This document shows, in pieces, positions 52,498 to 62,641 of a DNA stretch of 64,000 bases. Each line of letters starts with the position of its first letter. Within the stretch, counting starts at the first letter, position 1. Made by a program: the position numbers and the translations under genes. Location of the stretch: positions 4,898,001 to 4,962,000 of the forward strand of contig NZ_CP063373.1 in NCBI RefSeq assembly GCF_015160855.1. Direction: 5' to 3'. The notes below the pieces were generated by a model, which ran no database searches, was not told the DNA's origin, and worked only from the letters and a program-made list of their open reading frames with translations. Source of the stretch: Streptomyces ferrugineus. Its GTDB lineage: Bacteria > Actinomycetota > Actinomycetes > Streptomycetales > Streptomycetaceae.

Positions 52498-54645
52498 ATG
52501 GCAGTCAACGCAGCGCCGTCCGGGGAAGCGCCAGCCGGTCGGTTGGCAGGCCGGTGGGTGCCGTGGTTGGTGATTGGCTTATGGCTGGTGCTGGCGGCGG
52601 GCATGGTGCCGCTGAGCGGAAAGTTGAGCTCGGTCACCACCGACAGCGCCGTAGACACCCTGCCGGCCAGCGCCGAGTCCACCAAGGTGGCGGTGCTGGA
52701 GGACAGTCTTCCCGAGGGTGACGACAACACGTTCGTCTTCGTGTACCACCGCGCCGACGGCATGACCGACGCCGACCGTGCGACGGTCGAGCGCCACTAC
52801 GACACCCTTGCCAAGCGGTACCCGCCGAAGGAGGCGGCGGCCGGCGAGGACGACGAGGGCTCACCGACGAGCCCCTCCACCGACCGCAAGGCGATGATGT
52901 TCACCCTCGAGGTGAGCACGACCTACGGCGCACCGGAGGACATCGTCGGCCCGTTGCGTGACGCCGCGAAGGACCGCCCCTCCGGCCTGGAACTCGACGT
53001 GACGGGCCCTGGCGCGATCGACGGCGACATGGATGCCATCTTCGACGGCATCGACGTACAGGTCCTCCTCACCACCATCCTCGTCGTCACGCTCCTGCTC
53101 ATCCTCACCTACCGCAGCCCGGTGTTGTGGATCATCCCGCTGGTGGCCGTTGGCGCGGCCGCACTGACCTCGATGGGGACCGTCTACCTGCTCGTCAAGG
53201 GCTTCGGCATCGTGGTCAACGGCCAGAACTCGGCGCTGCTGACGATCCTGGTGTTCGGCGTCGGCACGGACTACGCGCTGTTGCTCATCGCTCGATATCG
53301 GGAGGCACTGCACCACCATGAGAACGTCCGGGTCGCGATGGTCCACGCGCTGCGCGGCGCGGCGCCGGCCATCGTCGCGTCCGCGGCCACCGTGGTCGCC
53401 GGCCTGCTCTGCCTGCTCGTCGCCGACCTGAACAGCACCAGCGGGTTGGGCCCGATCGGTGCGGCCGGCATCCTGTGCGCGCTGGTGGCCATGCTGACGC
53501 TGTTCCCGGCGGTGCTCGTGGTGCTCGGCAGGCGGATCTTCTGGCCGGCCACCCCGCGGTTCAGCACGGCCGTGGAGGAGAAGCCGGGGCTGTGGGGACG
53601 GCTCGGCACCGCCATCAGCCGCCGCCGGTGGGTGGCGACGCTCGGCTCGCTCGGAGTCCTCGGCGTGCTCGCCCTCGGGCTGGCGGGCAACACCGGCGCC
53701 CTGCGGGAGCAGGACCAGTTCCTGTCCGCGCCGGAGTCGGTCACCGGCTTCACCGTTCTCCGCCAGCACTTCCCGGAGCTCGGCGGCCAGCCGATGACGA
53801 TCTTCACGCGGCCGGCGCACCAGGAGCGGGTGCTCGACATCGTCAAGGACACTCGCGGTGTGGCCCTGGCCATCCCGGAGCAGACCAGCGGTGGCTGGGC
53901 CAACATCTCCGTGTTCCCGAAGGACGCGCCGGACACCGTCGCAGAGTACGACACGATCAAGCGGGTGCGCACCGCCGTGCACGCGGTGAGCGGGGCGGAG
54001 GCGATCGTCGGCGGGCCGAGTGCGGAGAACCTCGACACCGAGGTGACCACCAGCCGCGACGAGAAGCTGGTGATCCCGCTGGTGCTCGCCGTCGTCCTGA
54101 TCGTCCTCGGGCTGCTGCTGCGCGCGATCCTGGCCCCGCTGGTCCTGATGGCCACCGTGATCGTCTCATTCGCCGCGGCCTTCGGCGGCAGCGTGTTCGT
54201 CTTCGACACGATCCTCGGGTTCAAGGGCGTCGACTATTCGGTGCCGCTGCTGGCATTCCTGTTCCTGGTGGCGCTCGGCGTCGACTACAACATCTTCCTG
54301 GCCAGCCGGGCCCGGGAGGAGACCGTGCGCCTCGGCACCAGAGAGGGCATGCTCAAAGCCCTCTCCGCTACCGGTGGCGTCATCACCTCGGCAGGCCTGG
54401 TCCTGGCGGCCACGTTCGCGGTCCTCGCCACACTTCCGCTGGTGATGCTGATCGAGGTCGGGTTCCTGGTCGCCTTCGGCGTGCTGCTCGACGCCCTGCT
54501 GGTGCGGTCGGTCCTGGTGCCCGCCCTCACCCTGCTGATCGGCCGACGGATCTGGTGGCCGAGCCGGCTGTCCCGTCCAGCGGCGGAGCTGCCGGACGGT
54601 CAACAGTCGCTCGCCGACGACGGGGAGCCCGCGCTGCAACGGTGA
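52498..54645 (+). CDS. MMPL/RND family transporter
   Basis: The 715-residue protein has two repeats, each with a large external loop and a bundle of membrane helices. The first bundle has TYRSPVLWIIPLVAVGAAAL and the proton-relay-type motif GTDYALLLIARYREAL. The second has FLFLVALGVDYNIFLASRAR. This is the MmpL-like RND superfamily, which exports lipids or drugs. The ATG at 52498 is six bases after AGGAGG and is preferred over the GTG at 52495. It converges on an MprAB-like two-component system, a frequent neighbour of MMPL genes. A strong terminator follows. Confidence 0.9.
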   Translation: MAVNAAPSGEAPAGRLAGRWVPWLVIGLWLVLAAGMVPLSGKLSSVTTDSAVDTLPASAESTKVAVLEDSLPEGDDNTFVFVYHRADGMTDADRATVERHYDTLAKRYPPKEAAAGEDDEGSPTSPSTDRKAMMFTLEVSTTYGAPEDIVGPLRDAAKDRPSGLELDVTGPGAIDGDMDAIFDGIDVQVLLTTILVVTLLLILTYRSPVLWIIPLVAVGAAALTSMGTVYLLVKGFGIVVNGQNSALLTILVFGVGTDYALLLIARYREALHHHENVRVAMVHALRGAAPAIVASAATVVAGLLCLLVADLNSTSGLGPIGAAGILCALVAMLTLFPAVLVVLGRRIFWPATPRFSTAVEEKPGLWGRLGTAISRRRWVATLGSLGVLGVLALGLAGNTGALREQDQFLSAPESVTGFTVLRQHFPELGGQPMTIFTRPAHQERVLDIVKDTRGVALAIPEQTSGGWANISVFPKDAPDTVAEYDTIKRVRTAVHAVSGAEAIVGGPSAENLDTEVTTSRDEKLVIPLVLAVVLIVLGLLLRAILAPLVLMATVIVSFAAAFGGSVFVFDTILGFKGVDYSVPLLAFLFLVALGVDYNIFLASRAREETVRLGTREGMLKALSATGGVITSAGLVLAATFAVLATLPLVMLIEVGFLVAFGVLLDALLVRSVLVPALTLLIGRRIWWPSRLSRPAAELPDGQQSLADDGEPALQR

Positions 54646-54662
54646 GCGCGGCGGCACGGACG

Positions 54663-54701
54663 AGATCCGGGACGGGGACCTAGGCCCGTCCCGGATCTTT
54701 T
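54663..54701 (+). terminator. Strong intrinsic terminator after the MMPL gene
   Basis: AGATCCGGGACGGG (54663-54676) and CCCGTCCCGGATCT (54685-54698) form a perfect 14-bp stem with an 8-nt loop, followed by TTT. Confidence 0.85.
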
Positions 54702-54706
54702 CATGG

Positions 54707-54922
54707 GCCCGACGGTCGCCGCCCCTTGGTCCTGCGCCACGCGCCGGGGCTGGGGTCGGCGCATTGCCGTGTCCTGCCCGGTGGTGGGCCGCGTGGGCCA
54801 TTGCCCGACGGCCGCCGCCCTTTGGTCCTGCGCCGTGCGGCCGGGGCTGGGGTCGGCGCATCGCGGTGTCCTGCCCCGACGGTGAGCCGCGCGGGGCCAT
54901 GCCCGAGGGCCGCCGTCCCTAG
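54707..54922. repeat. Imperfect tandem repeat of about 96 bp (third unit interrupted)
   Basis: Units start with GCCCGA(C/G)GG at 54707, 54803 and 54901 and share CCGCC, GGTCCTGCGCC, GGGGCTGGGGTCGGCGCAT and GTGTCCTGCCC. The third unit stops at 54922 and resumes at 56634 after two nested insertions, running into the 3' end of the histidine kinase gene. Confidence 0.75.
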
Positions 54923-55083
54923 GGCCCTTCTGATGGATCTCCGCGGCGTCGCGACGCCCGGCACGCACTCTCGCCGCACCGGACAAAAGCCCTAGTAGCT
55001 CCGCTACGAGGACTTCCGCCCGGCACGCCGAGAGCACGCACCGAACGCCGCTCCTTCTTCCACGGAGATCCATCAGAAGGGCC
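54923..55083. mobile_element. MITE-like non-autonomous element
   Basis: The 161-bp sequence has perfect 21-bp terminal inverted repeats (54923-54943 and 55063-55083, beginning GGCCCTTCTGATGG) and is flanked by CTAG at 54919-54922 and 55084-55087. No coding capacity. Such ends resemble those of Streptomyces IS5-type elements, which may supply the transposase. Confidence 0.75.
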
Positions 55084-55087
55084 CTAG

Positions 55088-56629
55088 TACTCCAGTTGCA
55101 GTTCTCCATATGCCCTGGTCAGAGGGCTCGTTCGGAGTCTAGTTGGCTGACGTCCCGTCAGGATGGCGGTGGTTCGTGACTCACCCGATCGGGGTGCGTT
55201 GGAACCGGTTATGGAGATGGAGAGCGGTGTCGAAGTAGGTCTGTGGGAAGGCGAGTTGGAGTCGCTGCTGCTCCGGGTGGGTGAGCGGTTCGGCCGCGTC
55301 GAGCCGCGGCGGCGGATGCGGGACTACGTGCGTGGCCTGTTGGCGCCGGTGGGCCGGAAGAACAGCTGGCAGCTGGCCGAGCATGCGGGCCATGACACCC
55401 CGTACGGGCTGCAGCGGCTGCTGTCGTGGTGCCAGTGGGATCCGGATGAGATCCGCGCCGACCTGCAGGATTACGTAGCCGAGCGGCTCGGGCAGCATGG
55501 CGGTGTGCTGATCGTCGACGACACCGGCTTCATCAAGAAGGGCACCGTCTCCGCCGGGGTGCAACGGCAATATTCCGGCACCGCCGGCCGCACGGAGAAC
55601 TGCCAGATCGGGGTGTTCGCCGCCTACGCCTCAGCCAAGGGAAGGGCCTTGGTGGACCGCGAGCTCTACCTGCCCAAGTCCTGGACCGAGGATCCGGACC
55701 GGTGCCGCGCCGCCCGGGTCCCGGAGGACAGGTCCTTCGCGACCAAGCCGGAACTTGCACGCGCCATGGTCCGGCGGGCGCTGGATTCCGCCTTGCCGAT
55801 CGCCTGGGTGACCGCGGATGCGGCCTACGGGCAGGAGTGGCACTTCCGTCGGATGCTGGAGGAGGCCGGTGTGGGCTACGTCCTGGCGGTGCCCAAGTCG
55901 CAGCAGGTCAAGTCGCCAGCGGGCAGCTGGCGCATCGACCATGTCCTGACCGGTGCCCCGGCCGAGGCATGGGAGCGGATCTCCTGCGGCCATGGCGCGA
56001 AGGGGCCGCGGGTCTATGACTGGGCCGCGGCCAAGCTGCCCACCGTCGACGGTTCCGATCCCGCCCACGACCGCTGGGTGCTGGCCCGTCGCAGCCTGGC
56101 GCGTCCCGAGGAGATCGCGTACTACCTCGCTTTCGCCCCGGCGGACGCCACCGTCTCCCAGCTGGTCCAGGTGGCTGGCTCCCGATGGGCCATCGAGGAA
56201 TGCTTCCAGGCAGCGAAGAACGAATGCGGCCTGGACCAGTACGAAGTCCGCCGTTACGTCGGCTGGTATCGCCACATCACCCTGGCCATGCTCGCGCACG
56301 CTTTCCTGGCGGCGATGACAGCCCAGGCCCTCGAAAAGGGGGTCGAGGAAACGGTTCGAGCAGCCTCGCTCCCCTCACCGTGGCAGAAATCCGAAGGCTC
56401 CTGGACCTTGTCCATCCCCCCACAGTCCGACGCCACTCGCCCAGGCACCGTCTCCGCTGGTCAAGCTGGCGCCGACGTCACCAGGCCATCGCCCGCCACT
56501 GCCACTACCAACGCCGCACGCACCCCGATCGGGTGAGTCACGAACCACCGCCATCCTGACGGGACGTCAGCCAACTAGACTCCGAACGAGCCCTCTGACC
56601 AGGGCATATGGAGAACTGCAACTGGAGTA
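55088..56629 (+). mobile_element. IS701-type insertion sequence with 112-bp perfect terminal inverted repeats
   Basis: The 1,542-bp element starts TACTCCAGTTGC and ends with its exact complement. The inverted identity runs 112 bp (55088-55199 against 56518-56629). CTAG flanks both sides (55084-55087, 56630-56633), which fits the 4-bp YTNA target duplications known for IS701 elements. Confidence 0.88.
55211..56536 (+). CDS. IS701-family transposase
   Basis: The 441-residue DDE transposase has Asp in GVLIVDDTGFIKKGT, Asp in WVTADAAYGQEW and Glu in SRWAIEECFQAAKNECGLDQ, the IS701 arrangement. The N-terminal RMRDYVRGLLAPVGRKNSWQ and HDTPYGLQRLLSWCQWD are family landmarks. The ATG at 55211 lies just outside the left terminal repeat; an upstream ATG at 55163 lies within it. 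The last residues are encoded in the right repeat. The frame is intact, so the element may be active. Confidence 0.88.
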   Translation: MEMESGVEVGLWEGELESLLLRVGERFGRVEPRRRMRDYVRGLLAPVGRKNSWQLAEHAGHDTPYGLQRLLSWCQWDPDEIRADLQDYVAERLGQHGGVLIVDDTGFIKKGTVSAGVQRQYSGTAGRTENCQIGVFAAYASAKGRALVDRELYLPKSWTEDPDRCRAARVPEDRSFATKPELARAMVRRALDSALPIAWVTADAAYGQEWHFRRMLEEAGVGYVLAVPKSQQVKSPAGSWRIDHVLTGAPAEAWERISCGHGAKGPRVYDWAAAKLPTVDGSDPAHDRWVLARRSLARPEEIAYYLAFAPADATVSQLVQVAGSRWAIEECFQAAKNECGLDQYEVRRYVGWYRHITLAMLAHAFLAAMTAQALEKGVEETVRAASLPSPWQKSEGSWTLSIPPQSDATRPGTVSAGQAGADVTRPSPATATTNAARTPIG

Positions 56630-56658
56630 CTAGTCCTGCGCCGCGCCGCCGGGGCGGG

Positions 56659-58110
56659 TCAGCGCACCGAGGTGTCCTCCCCGGCGGTGGGCCGCGCGAT
56701 CGGGTCGGGCGGGGCCGCGGCCGGAAGATCGACCCGAAGCAGCGCGCCACCGCGTGCGGAGCGGGCGACGGTGGCCCGGCCGCCGTGGGCGTCGACGACC
56801 CGTTGCACGATCGACAGCCCCAGACCGGATCCCGGCAACGCCCGGGCGCTGTCGGCACGGTAGAACCGGTCGAACACCCGCGGTACGTCGGCGGCGTCGA
56901 TGCCCGGCCCGGCGTCGTCGACCTCGAGCACCGCCGACGCGCCCTCGGCACGGAGCCGGACCTGGACCGGCTGGTCCGCGGGGGACCACTTGCCGGCGTT
57001 GTCGATGAGGTTGAGCACCGCCCGCTCGAGCGCAGCGGGGCGCCCGCTCACCCACACAGAGGTCACGTCGAGCGCCACCTCTATGTCGGGCACGCGGGAA
57101 CCCGCCCGGGTCGCGGCGGCCACCACCACGTCGGCGAGGTCGAGCACCTCGGTGCTCTCGTCGCTGACGTCACCGCGCGCCAGGTCGGTCAGCTCGGCGA
57201 CAAGGGTGCCCAACTCGGCCACCTGGGCGCCGAGATCGTTGAGCAGCCGGGTCCGGCTCTCCGCCGGCAGTGCGCTGTCCAGGGTGCCGCGCCGATCGAG
57301 CCGGATCAGCAGCTCGACGTTCAGGCGCAGGCTGGTGAGCGGGGTCTTGAGCTCGTGGGCGGCGTCCTCGGCGAGCAGCCGCTGGGCCCGCCGGGAGTCC
57401 CGGAGAGCGGCGAGCATGTCGTTGATCGACTGGATCAGCCGCCGGATCTCCCCACCGCCCTCATCCGGGATGTCGGCGTCGAGATCCCGGGTGTGCGCGA
57501 CACGTACCGCGGCGGTGGTCAGCCGGTCGATCGGTGCCAGCCCGGTTCGCGCCACGGTCCGCCCGACAAGCGCGCCGCCGACCACGCAGAACAGCCCGAT
57601 CAGCAGCATGCCGAACCCGAACCGGTTGATCAGGCTGTCGTCGGCGACGCGGGCCACCTGGACCGCGCCGTCGCCCGCCCGCAGCGTGTAGATGAGGTAG
57701 CCGTCCTCGTCGCTGTCGTTCGACTCCATCAGGTCGGCCGACGCGCCCTGCGCCACGCGCCCGGCGTGCTCGCTGACGGGGGGCAGCGTGGGTTGGCCGG
57801 CCGGCGTCCGGGTCGAGCCGTCGGGCAGGATGACCCGCACCAGCCGACCGGATCCGGGATACGGCGGTAGCTGGACCTGCGCCAGACCGGCGCGCTGCGC
57901 GTTCGTCGCCAGGACGCGGGAGTCGGCGCGCAGCTGATTCTCGGCGGTGTCCCGCAGCTCCCAGTCCAGTAGCTCGCTGGCCACCTGGAAGGCCACGAAC
58001 ACGCTGACCGCGATGGCCGTCGCCGCGATCACCGTCAGCCTGGTCCGCAGGGACCGCCGGCGCCACCATCGGGTCAGCCGGCGCGGTTCCCGGCCGGCGG
58101 GCCTGCTCAC
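56659..58110 (-). CDS. Sensor histidine kinase, MprB-like
   Basis: The 483-residue kinase has an N-terminal membrane segment ([20 protein letters not shown]), an external domain of about 120 residues, a second segment ([18 protein letters not shown]) and a HAMP linker. A HisKA motif follows ([20 protein letters not shown]), then a HATPase domain with [18 protein letters not shown] and [12 protein letters not shown]. It starts at a GTG overlapping the response regulator stop by 4 nt. The 3' end reads into the third unit of the 96-bp repeat. The MMPL gene opposite is a plausible target, as for mycobacterial MprAB. Confidence 0.9.
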   Translation of the reverse strand: MSRPAGREPRRLTRWWRRRSLRTRLTVIAATAIAVSVFVAFQVASELLDWELRDTAENQLRADSRVLATNAQRAGLAQVQLPPYPGSGRLVRVILPDGSTRTPAGQPTLPPVSEHAGRVAQGASADLMESNDSDEDGYLIYTLRAGDGAVQVARVADDSLINRFGFGMLLIGLFCVVGGALVGRTVARTGLAPIDRLTTAAVRVAHTRDLDADIPDEGGGEIRRLIQSINDMLAALRDSRRAQRLLAEDAAHELKTPLTSLRLNVELLIRLDRRGTLDSALPAESRTRLLNDLGAQVAELGTLVAELTDLARGDVSDESTEVLDLADVVVAAATRAGSRVPDIEVALDVTSVWVSGRPAALERAVLNLIDNAGKWSPADQPVQVRLRAEGASAVLEVDDAGPGIDAADVPRVFDRFYRADSARALPGSGLGLSIVQRVVDAHGGRATVARSARGGALLRVDLPAAAPPDPIARPTAGEDTSVR

Positions 58111-58799
58111 GGAGGAGTCTCCCGCAACGTGTATCCCAGGCCGCGCAGCGTGTAGATCAATCGCGGCTCACCCTCGGCCTCCATCTTGCGGCGCAGGTAG
58201 CTCACATATACCTGGAGGTTGTTGGCGGTGGCGCTCATGTCGAAGCCCCAGATCGCCTCGAACAGCGCGTCGCGGGTCAAGACCCGGGTCGCGTTGCGCA
58301 TGAGGACCTGCAGGAGGGAGAACTCGGTCCGGGTCAGGCGCAGCGGCCGCCCGCCCCGCCACGCCTCGAACCTGTCGGGATCGAGTCGGACGTCGGCGAA
58401 CGACAGGATCTGCGACTCCCCGTCGGTCGGCGTGCGCCGGCGCAGCAGGGCCCGCACCCGGGCCAGCAACTCCTCGGTGGCGAACGGCTTGGGCAGGTAG
58501 TCGTCGGCGCCCGCGTCCAGCCCCGTGACCCGGTCGGAGACCTGGTCACGGGCGGTCAGCATCAGCACCGGCAGATCCCGACCCGCGGCCCGCAACCGCC
58601 GGCAGGTCTCCAACCCGCCGAGGCGGGGCATCATCACGTCGAGGATCAGCAGATCCAGCGTGTCACCGCCGGCCCCACCGACCCCGTCGAGCACGGCGAG
58701 ACCGTTGGCGACGGTGCTGGTGTCGTAACCCTCGACCTGGAGCACCCGCTCCAGCGACTCACGGATGGCCGCTTCATCATCCGCGATCATGATCCGCAC
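58107..58799 (-). CDS. OmpR-family response regulator, MprA-like
   Basis: The 230-residue regulator has a receiver domain ([20 protein letters not shown], phospho-Asp in [13 protein letters not shown], Lys in [13 protein letters not shown]). A winged-helix DNA-binding domain follows ([20 protein letters not shown] and [20 protein letters not shown]). It is the first gene of a two-gene operon with the kinase. Confidence 0.92.
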   Translation of the reverse strand: MRIMIADDEAAIRESLERVLQVEGYDTSTVANGLAVLDGVGGAGGDTLDLLILDVMMPRLGGLETCRRLRAAGRDLPVLMLTARDQVSDRVTGLDAGADDYLPKPFATEELLARVRALLRRRTPTDGESQILSFADVRLDPDRFEAWRGGRPLRLTRTEFSLLQVLMRNATRVLTRDALFEAIWGFDMSATANNLQVYVSYLRRKMEAEGEPRLIYTLRGLGYTLRETPP

Positions 58800-58919
58800 G
58801 CCGGCCCGCCCCCTTCCAGTCGACGCTTTCGCCGCTCATTGTCCCCGACCAACCTGAAGCCAGGATTAGAGCGTCGCTGGGCACCCCGCGCTTAGCTTGA
58901 CTCTGAAGCTCAGGAAAAC

Positions 58920-59334
58920 CTAGCGGGCTTGGGGTCGGCGCCCGTGGGTTCCGATGCGGGTGACACCGGTGGCGGCTTCGAGCTGCTGCTTCAGGCGCTG
59001 GTTGTCCAGGGCGATCTGCTGGATGCGGGCGGCGGCCGGCGAGAGGTGGGCGGTCAGCTCCTTGTTCCGCCGCTTCAGCTTGGCATTGCGAGCAACAAGC
59101 TGGTCGTAGTGGCTGGTTGGAGTGTCGGCTTCGGGTGCGCTGGTGCGGGCGGCTTCGGCGATGTCCCGGGCAATGTCGGGGAAGGTGGCGGCGGAAGGTG
59201 GTGTTGCTCAGCCCGAACTCGCTGGCCAGGGCGAGGACAGTGGGGCGCTTGCCGGTGTCGGTGGCCGTTTGACGGAGCCGGGTCAGGGCCGCGCGGACCC
59301 GCGCTTTGGATGGGAGGTCGGTGCGGCGGGTCAC
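58920..59334 (-). pseudogene. TnpC-like protein of a Tn554-type element, frameshifted
   Basis: The GTG at 59334 overlaps the stop of the upstream recombinase by 4 nt. The first frame encodes DLPSKARVRAALTRLRQTAT and VLALASEFGLSNTTFRRH. An extra C near 59190 shifts the frame, after which PDIARDIAEAARTSAPEAD, RNAKLKRRNKELTAHLSPAA and DNQRLKQQLEAATGV continue to a stop at 58920. The helix-turn-helix plus coiled-coil layout fits TnpC/DUF6262-type proteins. Confidence 0.55.
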
Positions 59335-60480
59335 GAGGGCTCCTGAGTGGTGGCGAGGAGGTCTTCGATCTGGTGCTTGCGCCGGAGCAGTCGGTTCTGC
59401 AGGAAAGGCGGCAGCGGTGGGCGTCGGGTCAGCTGCTGGTCGACCAGTTCGATCTCTCCTCGCCAGGCGTCGGTGTTCTCCCGGGTGAGGGCGACGTTGC
59501 GGCAGGCCAGTGGCTGGCACTGGGGGTGGTCGCCGAGTCCTTCGAAGGCTCCTTGGCGGGCCCGTTCACAAAGGGCCTTGGCCGGGTCGTGGACGCAGGA
59601 GATGTAGGTGCCGGGATAGACCGCGGGGTCGTCCCGGTTCATGATCCATCGGAGTCTGCGGTCGTCGAGGACGACGGTGCCCTGGAAGCGGGTCCGCTGT
59701 CCGAACTCCTCCAGGCGGCGGGCGACCTCGGCGGCTGCCGGTCCGGCCAGGCGGGTGTGTCCGTGGGCGTCGATCACGGTGAGAAGGTGTTCGCCGCGGG
59801 CCAGGGCTTGTTCGCTTTCGACCTCGGCCCGGAAGCCGGAGTCGCTGGTGCCGGCGTATCCCTCGAAGACCTGGATGCTGTGGTGGCGGTATTGGAGGGC
59901 TCCGGCGATGGTCCCGCCGGGGCGGCAGGCGATGAACCAGGCCAGGGTGCGGCGGAACCGGGCCGTGTGCAGCTTGAAGGGGCGGCCGTTGACCGCGGGG
60001 ATGGCGTCGTGGCGTCCGTGGCTGTCGCAGTAGCGGTTCACCCAGGCGCCGAAGTGATTGAGGTTGTCGTTCGTCTGGCCGGTGGTCATGGCGGCATGGC
60101 GGCGTCCCTTGTGGCCGCCTGCGCCGTGGTGGAGACGGTTGAACAGGTGGTCGACGTCGGGTGGCTGGAGCATCTCGAGCACGGTGATCGCGCGGGCGAC
60201 GGGTTCGCCGACGTTCCAGATCGCCGTCACTCCGCGGGGATCGGCCTCGCCCTTGAACGACAGGCTGGTCACCTTCCACCGGTAGGGGCTTCCGGCGCTG
60301 TCCGTCTCGGTGCGCAGGCAGCCCCTGGCGAGGGCTTTGACCTCGTTGTCGCGCATGCCGCTCAGGTAGGCGATGACGATGTAGGCCGCGGTCTGCAGCA
60401 TCCGGGCGAGCATGGCCAGGCCGTGGTCGTGGAAGTGGCGGGTGACGATCTGGCCGATCCAGGGTGGATCGACAGCTCCT
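59331..60480 (-). pseudogene. Large tyrosine recombinase (TnpB-like), N-terminally truncated
   Basis: The frame holds a nearly complete catalytic domain: Arg in YLSGMRDNEVKAL, Lys region in LSFKGEADPRG, His/Arg in KLHTARFRRTLAW and His and Tyr in LQYRHHSIQVFEGYAG, followed by a Cys/His-containing tail (CVHDPAKALCERA). The N-terminal half is replaced at about 60480 by a piece of another transposase, so no start remains. It differs from the large recombinases at 14537 and 18578 and belongs to a separate element. Confidence 0.7.
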
Positions 60481-60540
60481 CCGTACGCGAGTCCCGGCGG
60501 ATCGCCGCGAAAAGCTCGACCTTGGATCTCGGGCCGTCCA
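60470..60540 (-). pseudogene. Transposase N-terminal fragment (IS21/integrase-core type)
   Basis: One minus-strand frame reads SKVELFAAIRRDSRTEELSI, the typical start of a large integrase-core transposase with an HTH. It ends where the recombinase relic begins and so marks the junction. Confidence 0.4.
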
Positions 60541-60768
60541 TCCGGGCCCCCTGCCTGTCGGAAGCACATCAATGCTCCCACCGCAAGACTGCCCCTGGGG
60601 CCACTTCTGACGAACACTCATCTACCGATCAAGCTCCTGGGGCCACAGGATTCGTTCCGATGGGGCCAGAGAGGCCGTTCAGAGCCAATGTTGGTCGGCG
60701 TGTCGTCTTGGTCCTGGTGTGTCGTGGACAGCCTGCGTGCGGTTGAAGGTCGGCCTGTTCGGGGGCCT

Positions 60769-61993
60769 GGATGCTCACGCTGGAGGAGGAGGTGGACGCT
60801 CACGCTCTGCGTCGGCAGGGGTGGACGATCTCGGCGATCGGCCGGGCCGTGACCGCAAGACAATTCGCGCTTATCTGAACGGGGAGATCACTCCTGGGCA
60901 GCGGCGGCAGCCGCCGGATGCGTTCGCGCCGTTTGTGGAGTACTGCCGGCAGCGGCTGGCCGATGATCCGCATCTGTGGGCGACGACGCTGTTCGACGAG
61001 GTGCGGGAACTCGGCTATGAGGGTGCGTACTCGACGTTCACCCGGGCTATGCGCCGATATGAAGTGCGCCCACATTGCGACCCGTGCCACGGGGCGAAGG
61101 GCCGCGACACGGCCGTGATCGCCCACCCGCCGGGCGAGGAGATCCAGTTCGACTGGCTGGAACTGCCAACTCCACCGGGTGAGTGGGGTGTTGGAGAGCA
61201 CGCGCATTTGCTGGTCGGGGCCCTGTCGCATTCGGGACGTTGGCGGGCTCAGCTGGCCGAGTGCGAGGACTTCCCGCACTTGGTCCAGGCCCTGGTTGCC
61301 GTGCTGCGCAAGCTGGGCGGGACAGCCCGGCGGTGGCGGTTCGACCGCATGTCGACGGTCTGTTACGCCTCCAGCGGGCAGCTCACCGCGGCATTCGCCG
61401 GTGTCGCGAAGTACTACGGCGTCGGCGTCGACATCTGCCCGCCACGACGCGGCAACCGCAAGGGGGTTGTGGAAAAGATGGACCATGCTGCCGCCCAGCG
61501 GTGATGGCGCACGGTCCCCGACCACCTCACCGTCGAGCAGGCCCAGTCCGGCGTCGACGAGCTCGCTGTGAGGATGGACGAGCGCCGCCGCACCGCCGGC
61601 GGAGGCCGGACGACGGTGGGTGAACTGGCCGCGGCGGAGCCGCTGCTGGAGGTTCCGGCCCTGCCGTTCCCGGCCGAGCTGGCGGTCGAGCGGACCGTGA
61701 CTGCGCAGGGCCTGGTGCAGTTCGAGGGCAACTTCTACTCCGTCCCGCCCGGCCTGCCCGGGGCAAGGCTCCTTGTCGTCCACCGCTTGGGCGAAGACGT
61801 GGTCAGCATCGCCACCGCTGGCAGGGCGGTAATCGCCCGTCACCGGCGGGCGCCGCGCGGGGCCGGGCAGACCGTCCGCGACGCCGGGCATGTGATCGCG
61901 CTGGAGCGCAGGGTGCTGGAGTCCTTCTCGGATCGGGCGCCCTGCAAGAACAAGGTCCGGCGCCCGCCGTCGGAGGCCGCGCTAGTGCTGTGA
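60769..61993 (+). pseudogene. IS21-family transposase IstA, inactivated
   Basis: The gene starts MLTLEEEVDAHALRRQGWTI at 60769, shifts frame near 60845 into RDRKTIRAYLNGEITPGQ and continues with the integrase core: Asp in EEIQFDWLELPTP, Asp in WRFDRMSTV and Glu in GNRKGVVEKMDHAAAQR. A TGA at 61502-61504 replaces an expected Trp codon, after which the frame continues to 61993 with the typical QFEGNFYSVPPGLPG C-terminal domain. No istB gene follows. Two lesions make it a pseudogene. Confidence 0.8.
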
Positions 61994-62021
61994 CCGCATG
62001 GGTTCACCGAGTTGAGTGCGC

Positions 62022-62591
62022 TCAGTCGAGCAGTGCCGCCTTCCACACCCACGACGTCCGGCGGGGCAGACCGTCCAGGTCCCCGCGTCCGGTGCACCAC
62101 AGCAGCACTCGGACGGGCTCGCCGGGCGGGGCGTCGGGGAACAGTCGGTCGAGCACGGCCGCGCATAGCGGTGCCGGCGGCAGCCAGTCCACGCCCAATC
62201 CGCGGGTGATGTCGTTGGTGTGCAGCAGGATCTCGGCGACGCCCATCGCCGCGAACCCTGTAGGGTCGCACGGGCCCCAGTGCCAGGCACGCAGGGACCG
62301 GTCGGCGGTGGCCAGCGCGCTGCCGAGTAGCCCGCCGCAGGCGGCGGCCACCTGCAGCACCTCGGCAGGCGAGGCGGTGGGTCGCACGCGCAGGTCGAAG
62401 GGGAGGTAGGCGTCGGCCGGGCTCGCGGCGAGCTGGCCCGCGTAGGCCAGCAGGTCGTGGCCGATGTGTGCGGCCGTCTGCTGGCAGCTCCACTCCAGCG
62501 GGCCGGCCGGAACCGTCCAGTCCTCGCCCGTGCGAGGCCCCAGTACCTCCAGCATCTCCGCCACGGCGGCCTGAACGTCTTGGTGGTCCAT
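62022..62591 (-). CDS. Maleylpyruvate isomerase family mycothiol-dependent enzyme (DinB-like)
   Basis: The 189-residue protein has the four-helix MDMPI_N pattern: WSCQQTAAHIGHDLLAYAGQ with metal-binding His, then GVAEILLHTNDITRGLG with the second His. Members are mycothiol-dependent metalloenzymes such as maleylpyruvate isomerase, or of unknown role. A GAGGAGC ribosome-binding site precedes the ATG at 62591. It stands between two transposase relics and seems intact. The open frame continues upstream only through the IS630 relic in the wrong frame. Confidence 0.8.
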   Translation of the reverse strand: MDHQDVQAAVAEMLEVLGPRTGEDWTVPAGPLEWSCQQTAAHIGHDLLAYAGQLAASPADAYLPFDLRVRPTASPAEVLQVAAACGGLLGSALATADRSLRAWHWGPCDPTGFAAMGVAEILLHTNDITRGLGVDWLPPAPLCAAVLDRLFPDAPPGEPVRVLLWCTGRGDLDGLPRRTSWVWKAALLD

Positions 62592-62641
62592 GCGGTGCTC
62601 CTCGCAAGGCAGGTTGTGGTGCGGCTGTGCTGTTCGTTCGT

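Noticed and set aside
54923..55083. MITE as an RNA gene or riboswitch
   Set aside because: The perfect terminal repeats and CTAG duplications fit a mobile element, and no conserved RNA fold was recognised.
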